From Bacillota bacterium (GTDB lineage Bacteria; Bacillota; UBA4882; UBA8346), in the NCBI GenBank assembly GCA_023426245.1, contig JAFABB010000003.1, positions 1 to 64,000 of the forward strand: a stretch of 64,000 nt of DNA, in the 5' to 3' direction. Positions 62,966-64,000 of this stretch are shown in pieces. The notes beneath the pieces are model-generated. The model was not told where the DNA came from, made no database searches, and was given only the letters and a program-made list of their open reading frames with translations. How positions within the stretch are numbered: the stretch's first letter is position 1; each line of letters starts with the position of its first letter. The translations under genes were made by a program, and so were the position numbers.

Positions 62966-63409
62966 ATGAAGATATTAAAAAATGGATTAGCCATTATAGG
63001 GTTGCTATCACTGGTTTACATTATAGTTGCTGCAATCCCCAGGCCAAAACCGGATGATATTTTTGCAACTCCGAACGCCCCAATATTGTCGCCATCGGGT
63101 CAATATCAATTGCAAGTGGTAGCTGGTTTTAATGGAGTTATTCATTTTCAAAGATTTTATATTGCGGACGTAAAAAAATTGGACCACTCTTTCGAGCCGG
63201 AAGTAATTTACGCAAGTAAAGATACCTACCGAACAAAGGATAGGTTGTTTTTTATATGGGGTCCTGGTGATAGTGTGTGGGTTTACAGTGGCGATACAGG
63301 TATTTATTATTGGAATAAAAGCGGCAAAAACGATTGGGAAAAATATTGTTTTATCAACGGGAAGGGTCAAAAAATACCTCCAACGTTAGAACGATTGATT
63401 TCGAAATAA
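62966..63409 (+). CDS. Hypothetical protein with an N-terminal membrane anchor
   Basis: 147 aa. Hydrophobic helix 8-24 (LAIIGLLSLVYIIVAAI) followed by a soluble beta-rich part (SPSGQYQLQVVAGFNGVIHFQRFYIAD, FFIWGPGDSVWVYSGDTGIYYWN). The second half reads like a single propeller-type strand unit. RBS is weak. No family recognised. Confidence 0.55.
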   Translation: MKILKNGLAIIGLLSLVYIIVAAIPRPKPDDIFATPNAPILSPSGQYQLQVVAGFNGVIHFQRFYIADVKKLDHSFEPEVIYASKDTYRTKDRLFFIWGPGDSVWVYSGDTGIYYWNKSGKNDWEKYCFINGKGQKIPPTLERLISK

Positions 63410-63559
63410 CAAAAGATAAGTCAATCCATGACTGTGCCCAATACCAAAGGCATCTCCTCGGTGGTGGGGGTCAAAATAGTATGGATAGCTGGATCGACCA
63501 GCAGGTAGAAGCAAAGCGACAGGCAGGATAAATGGATTGAACTTGTTACAGGAGATGGC

Positions 63560-64000
63560 ATGCTTATGAAAAACTATGTTGATTATGCAGTCGAACAAAT
63601 GATTCATCTTTGCAATATCCCCAGTCCCTCCGGTTTTACCGCAAAAGCCGGGCAATACCTGTGTAATGAATTGGCCCGGTTGGGGTATAAACCGGTATTG
63701 ACCAACAAAAAAGCGGTTTTGGTCGACTTGGGCGGGGAAGGAAATGGATTGCTCCTGGCCGCCCATATTGATACTTTGGGAGCTATGGTCAGGGGAATCA
63801 AGCCTAACGGAAGGCTTAGACTTTCCAAGATCGGTTCTTTTCCCGAAAATTATATTGAAACGGAAAACTGCACCATCCATACCCGCACTGGAAAGGAGTA
63901 TTCCGGCACCATTCAGATGGAAAAATCATCGGTTCATGTCGCCTCGTGCAAAACCATATCCGAACTGAAAAGGGATGATGCCAATATTGAATTGGTCATT
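63560..64000 (+). CDS. M42 family metallo-aminopeptidase, partial (runs off the window)
   Basis: First 147 codons. It matches PepA/FrvX-type M42 enzymes: IPSPSGFTAKAGQYLCNELARLGY and the first metal ligand in LLLAAHIDTLGAMVRGI (His in AAHID). Zinc/cobalt exopeptidases that clip N-terminal residues, usually as dodecamers. ATG 63560 or 63566; AGGAG lies at 63550-63554. Back to core-type composition, so the accessory zone probably ends here. Confidence 0.85.
   Translation, partial: MLMKNYVDYAVEQMIHLCNIPSPSGFTAKAGQYLCNELARLGYKPVLTNKKAVLVDLGGEGNGLLLAAHIDTLGAMVRGIKPNGRLRLSKIGSFPENYIETENCTIHTRTGKEYSGTIQMEKSSVHVASCKTISELKRDDANIELVI

Noticed and set aside
47454..63530. Integron gene-cassette array
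   Set aside because: Single small genes in one direction suggest it, but no intI and no attC core pairs (RYYYAAC/GTTRRRY) could be recognised.
63421..63531. Small ORFs before the M42 gene
   Set aside because: Overlapping frames without RBS; no recognisable protein.

Overview
The window looks like a chromosomal piece of an anaerobic, fermentative Bacillota that has an outer membrane (a diderm firmicute; Hydrogenispora/Limnochordia-like relatives are my guess, not shown by the sequence). Grounds: firmicute-type ribosome binding sites (AGGAGG) and sigma-A promoters, a pyruvate:ferredoxin oxidoreductase, and PdxST. Diderm traits are a porin-like barrel and a second small barrel, each with an aromatic last residue, a Spy/CpxP-like protein, and two sugar-binding proteins whose signal peptides lack a lipobox. 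No rRNA, tRNA or CRISPR array was seen.

Layout. 1-310: 42-bp tandem repeats in an open frame. 454-5000: an Lrp regulator plus aminotransferase pair, then a minus-strand group (GNAT, a VOC protein, a fosX gene split by a 105-bp hairpin element, a methyltransferase, a GlpM-like protein). 5505-33543: a large carbohydrate region, with pdxS/pdxT and a YdcF-like gene embedded. It holds a PL9 pectate-lyase-like enzyme, GH20, a secreted F5/8-module/laminarinase-like protein, a two-component system, two ABC sugar importers (binding protein plus two permeases each, no ATPase), a ROK repressor, GH3, a SIS-domain isomerase/deaminase, an unusual ROK-like kinase, a PIG-L deacetylase, a porin and a secreted GH18 chitinase. 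34113-44915: core metabolism and repair (nifJ, amidohydrolase, thioesterase, two HAD phosphatases, uvrC). 44916-47453: a repeat-rich gap and two secreted proteins.

47.5-63.5 kb is an AT-richer accessory zone of small, mostly plus-strand single genes: acetyltransferases, methyltransferases, toxin-antitoxin genes, a CAAX protease, and many broken genes. The broken genes are a retropepsin, a VanX-like dipeptidase, an AAA ATPase, an ICMT, mazEF, an AAC(3) and a methyltransferase. A 0.45-kb duplicated isochorismatase fragment, foldback elements and repeated terminators lie among them. The window ends inside an M42 aminopeptidase.

How the parts may work together (inference): secreted GH18 cuts chitin, the porin and ABC systems import oligomers, and cytoplasmic GH20/GH3 release GlcNAc. 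A PIG-L deacetylase, a ROK-like kinase and a SIS-domain deaminase may then convert it to fructose-6-phosphate without nagA or a classical nagB in view. That resembles the archaeal Dac/GlmD logic rather than the usual bacterial route.
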